A stretch of DNA of 64,000 bases, taken from the NCBI RefSeq assembly GCF_023101765.2, contig NC_064231.1, positions 2,232,001-2,296,000 of the forward strand. The letters run 5' to 3'. A program made the translations under genes and the position numbers. Below are positions 60,953-64,000 of the stretch, piece after piece. The stretch comes from Spodoptera frugiperda (Eukaryota; Arthropoda; Insecta; Lepidoptera; Noctuidae). Each line of letters begins with the position of its first letter. The first letter of the stretch is position 1. The notes beneath the pieces were generated by a model that saw only the letters and a list, made by a program, of their open reading frames with translations, was not told the DNA's origin and did no database searches.

Positions 60953-62935
60953 GTTGGTCATTCAATGGTGTCATAGATGTACTAAAACCTGTACAAATAC
61001 TAAAACTCAGTTTTATGGTTTTCATCACGTTTTTGGAGCCTCTATTTAACAAGGCAGAAGACTTGAGAGGCCATCCTCCCCAAAATTGGAATAAAAATGT
61101 ATGAAAAGCCATGGAACTACACAATCTTGTATGCATGTCTCACAAAACAGCGACTAAATCTTCGTTAGAATTCTTAAACCAATTTCCTATTCATGGAATC
61201 AGGCATTGGTCACTGCATGTAGTTGTTTTGCTAATCTAAAGCCGCCACGTCTCAACGCTATTTGCTCTCCCGCTTCACAATTTGTCCTAACTAACCAAAA
61301 CTACTCCACAAATCTGAGAGCACTTAAACAAAGTAACATTGTATGTTCTTGATGTTGTTTCTCTCTATGTTAGAAATGGAGTAGAAGATATAATCCCAGG
61401 TAAGAAACTGGATCTCTTCTAGAATTCTAGCGAAAGGTCTCGTAACCTTTTCTATGATACTTGAAAATAATTGACAGGCTTCATTATTTTTTTATCGACC
61501 GGACCTTAACCTTTGTTCCTTCGGGATCTTGTTTGGGAGATTAGAGCTTCATAGTAGTCTTTAGCTATTGATTAGATGTGCTAAAGTTAATCATGTACTT
61601 TTTCTACAAAATACCTTGAGTGCCATTTTAGAATGTGACTTTTAAATTGCTTCATGATCATTTAGTTCTTCAAAAGCAATTGTTTATACTTTTTATTTAC
61701 CACAAAAACCAAGCATTTAACCTTCGGTACAGTTTGTGGTATTTTATGTGTTTGAAAACGAATCTACATCAACACGTTACGTCATCTTTCTAAGCTGTGG
61801 GCTATCTACGGCTATTAAAGGCTTACTTCAGAAGGTCGGATGGCCAAGTAATCCCGGTGCCCTGTTAAGGTGTCGCAGTTGAGTTCCGTTGCAAGCTCCA
61901 TCCTCACTAGACATTTTATCGAATTAAATTTTTATTGCCCGTATAAAGCTCAAAATACCCTTTTAGTGTTTCAACGCGATTTATTGTGTGTTCTTTAAGT
62001 TTTACGGCGGGAATTTTATAACGGCGTTTTTATTCTTTAGTAGGGTACTGGAAGATTTTTAGTTCTTTGCTGGTTTTTAAGTTGGCATTTGTATTGGCCT
62101 TATAAAAATCACTTTTACTTTTGCAGTAAAAATGTGAACGAAACATTAAAGTACTGCATTTTTTCTTTCTGATGATAATAATAAAAATCGGGTACGAGAT
62201 TCATCTGCATCTGAGATCATTGAATCATCAGTTTTATCAGACATCTTATAACAAATATAACCTTATCTCTGTGTGTTAAATCAACAAGCATATATGTACA
62301 AACATTGCCTCATGGCGTTGCTCATAAAAAAACAGCAGTGTATTGCTGAATACGTCTGCAAAGTGATTGTCCATTATTTTGAAGTCAAGGCCGCTAATGA
62401 TGCGGCAAATGAAAACAATGAAAAAATAATTGTTAAGGTCCGTTTTCACTACGAATATTGTTTTTCTACGAACAGTCAGTTGTGGAAAATTTTAACAATT
62501 GTGTTGAACGATGTTCTTTAGAATTTTTCGCAAATCGCAAATCATTCGATTTATTTGTGTGACGGAAACACACCTTTATCGATTGTTTCAATTACGATGT
62601 TATTAAGGAAGTAATTGGAATAACTGATGCATAATTAGTTTATTTCTGGGAAAGGCTGACTTTGCATGTAGCGAATTGGCTTTTCCTGTGCAGATATTAT
62701 TTATGTAATTCTTTTGTATCAATGAAATGAAAAAAGATATCAAATATTTTTAGCATACAAGACTTCAGAGGGACATCAATCAATAATCTAGATTGACAAT
62801 AGTACTCATTTTTTACGCATTGCGTATACAACACCGGTAATACCAGTTAAGTTTAAAGGGATTTCGTGAAATGTTATAATCTTTTTTATATAGAACACCA
62901 CGAAAATGTACCATAAATTTCATACAAACAAAAAT
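60953..62935. other. no firm gene; one candidate micro-exon
   Basis: AT-rich. At 61374-61399 a 26-base segment is bounded by a strong pyrimidine-rich acceptor and CAG|GTAAGA (see findings). The frame at 62273-62521 has no recognisable domain. Confidence 0.4.
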
Positions 62936-63420
62936 GAGATATGTGTATGTGTGTGTACATGACAAATAATATACCGGTAAACTATGGCAACTTTACCAGA
63001 CCCTTGGCAACTTTACCATACTATAGGTATTCAGTATAAACTCATTTATCTAAAAATCTACCCACTAGAATTCTGTTTTGTAATAGTAGTATTTTTTAGA
63101 CATTAAAAGGAAATATTTACTATATTTTGCGTAGACGCAAGACTGCTATTATGCCAGTAATGGCCGTCACAGTGTAGTGCGTGAAAATGTGCTAAAAGTT
63201 AGTAGTTCCTAAATTGTGCTCACAGAGCCTTAATTATATGTCACAGGTGAGTGAAATTTTGATCTTGAATGTATAATATAGTTGGGATTACTGTTGTAAT
63301 GTCAGCAATTGTTTTTTCTTGAATTTATTGATAAATAATCGCTTCGGTAATGTTGACACAGGTTAGGTAAAGTTGCCACGGCCTGCTTTGTGGCAACTTT
63401 ACCTACAGTTAGGGTTGGCA
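62936..63420. repeat. cluster of GGCAACTTTACC motifs with a 16-bp perfect hairpin
   Basis: GGCAACTTTACC occurs at 62986-62997, 63006-63017 and 63392-63403, and inverted at 63366-63377. A variant GGCAACTTTCCC lies at 63900-63911. The two middle copies form perfect 16-base arms (63364-63379 and 63390-63405) around 10 bases. This looks like the termini of a dispersed TIR element. I cannot set its limits. Confidence 0.5.
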
Positions 63421-64000
63421 ATAAATGTTTTTTTCCTTGTTTGTGTGTATGTAACCATTTTCAAATACCTAAATTTCCCAGCATAATAGTGAATATCCTG
63501 GATGATAAGTTATAATGTATTTAATAATACCTTTTGTTTTAGAGCCAAAATGGCTCACATGAAACAAAACCGCAGATAACTCGGAGTTAGACAATATAAA
63601 AAGTATACGAAAGTAATGTTAAAATTAGCTACGGAGATAGTGAAGTCAAAAAATTAAAAAGTCAAAAGATTAAACATTATTTTGTAGCCTTTTTTTACAA
63701 TTTTAAACATAAATACTTAAAATTTTAGAACTTAATTTAGTTTAAAAGGGAACAATATTTATGTCAGATATTTATGCTTTTTTTACTTTAGGTTTAAGGT
63801 TTATATTTTTTTTTAAATATACATGTCATAAAAAAATCTCTTTTTTTGACAACCCCGAGCGTAACAAATTATTTGTATGTAAATTACGATGAAACCCGTG
63901 GCAACTTTCCCGACTGTCTGTGTAGCCGTTATCTTTATAGATTTCCTCATATTGTTTGCATTATAATACGAAGAGGTCCTAGATGAAGCCCTCTGTACCT
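63421..64000. other. no gene seen to the window end
   Basis: AT-rich with T and A runs. The only notable word is the GGCAACTTTCCC variant at 63900-63911. Confidence 0.5.

Noticed and set aside
1..64000. CRISPR array, prokaryotic operon or phage region
   Set aside because: The genes are intron-rich eukaryotic genes. No regularly spaced repeats of CRISPR type were seen.

Overview
The window is eukaryotic nuclear DNA, AT-rich, with GT-AG spliceosomal introns and many dispersed repeats whose consensus I recognise from moths and butterflies (for example the segment with GCAATCGCCGCCGCCCATGG at 7.75 kb, the CCTATGTCCAGCAGTGGA...GATGATGATG tails, and a TTTTGCCCGCGACTTCG element at 34.7 kb). I read it as a lepidopteran chromosome piece, possibly a noctuoid moth. 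The species is not determined.

Layout. (1) 0.6-4.9 kb, plus strand: a complete 7-exon IST1 gene (377 residues, ESCRT-III-like), all splice phases consistent. (2) 15.5-6.9 kb, minus strand: a complete 16-exon PLAA/Ufd3/Doa1 gene (772 residues; WD40, PFU, PUL), tail-to-tail with IST1. (3) From 16.2 kb, plus strand: the 5' part of a gene I cannot name. It has a mitochondrial-presequence-like first exon (16224-16328), a second exon at 22904-23009 and a candidate Lys/His-rich third exon at 60842-60952. Its 3' end is not in the window. (4) 29.0-23.3 kb, minus strand: a gene I cannot name, lying antisense inside the large intron of gene 3. Two exons are visible (259 and about 1563 codons), giving an approximately 1820-residue, largely disordered, Ser/Lys/Glu/Asn-rich protein. 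Its 5' exon(s) were not found.

The rest, chiefly 29-60.8 kb and 61-64 kb, has no recognisable conserved gene. It holds transposon relics: fold-back/TIR elements at 3.15, 9.8, 22.25, 35.5, 37.1, 41.3 and 57.5 kb, a tRNA-derived SINE at 12.5 kb, five copies of a dispersed family (1.3, 1.8, 43.2, 43.8, 59.6 kb), LINE-like tails, a period-8 microsatellite at 36.2 kb, and a CpG-rich island at 56.2-56.35 kb that may be an internal promoter.

Functional links. IST1 (ESCRT-III/VPS4 regulation) and PLAA (VCP/p97 and ubiquitin adaptor) both serve ubiquitin-dependent membrane-protein and endosome sorting, but the sequence gives no proof that their adjacency is functional. The most interesting unresolved items are the nested antisense gene of unknown function, the possible alternative N-termini of gene 3, the 61-bp perfect palindrome inside a 148-bp direct repeat, the 1.35-kb TIR element carrying a broken coding relic, and a cluster of GGCAACTTTACC motifs at the right end.
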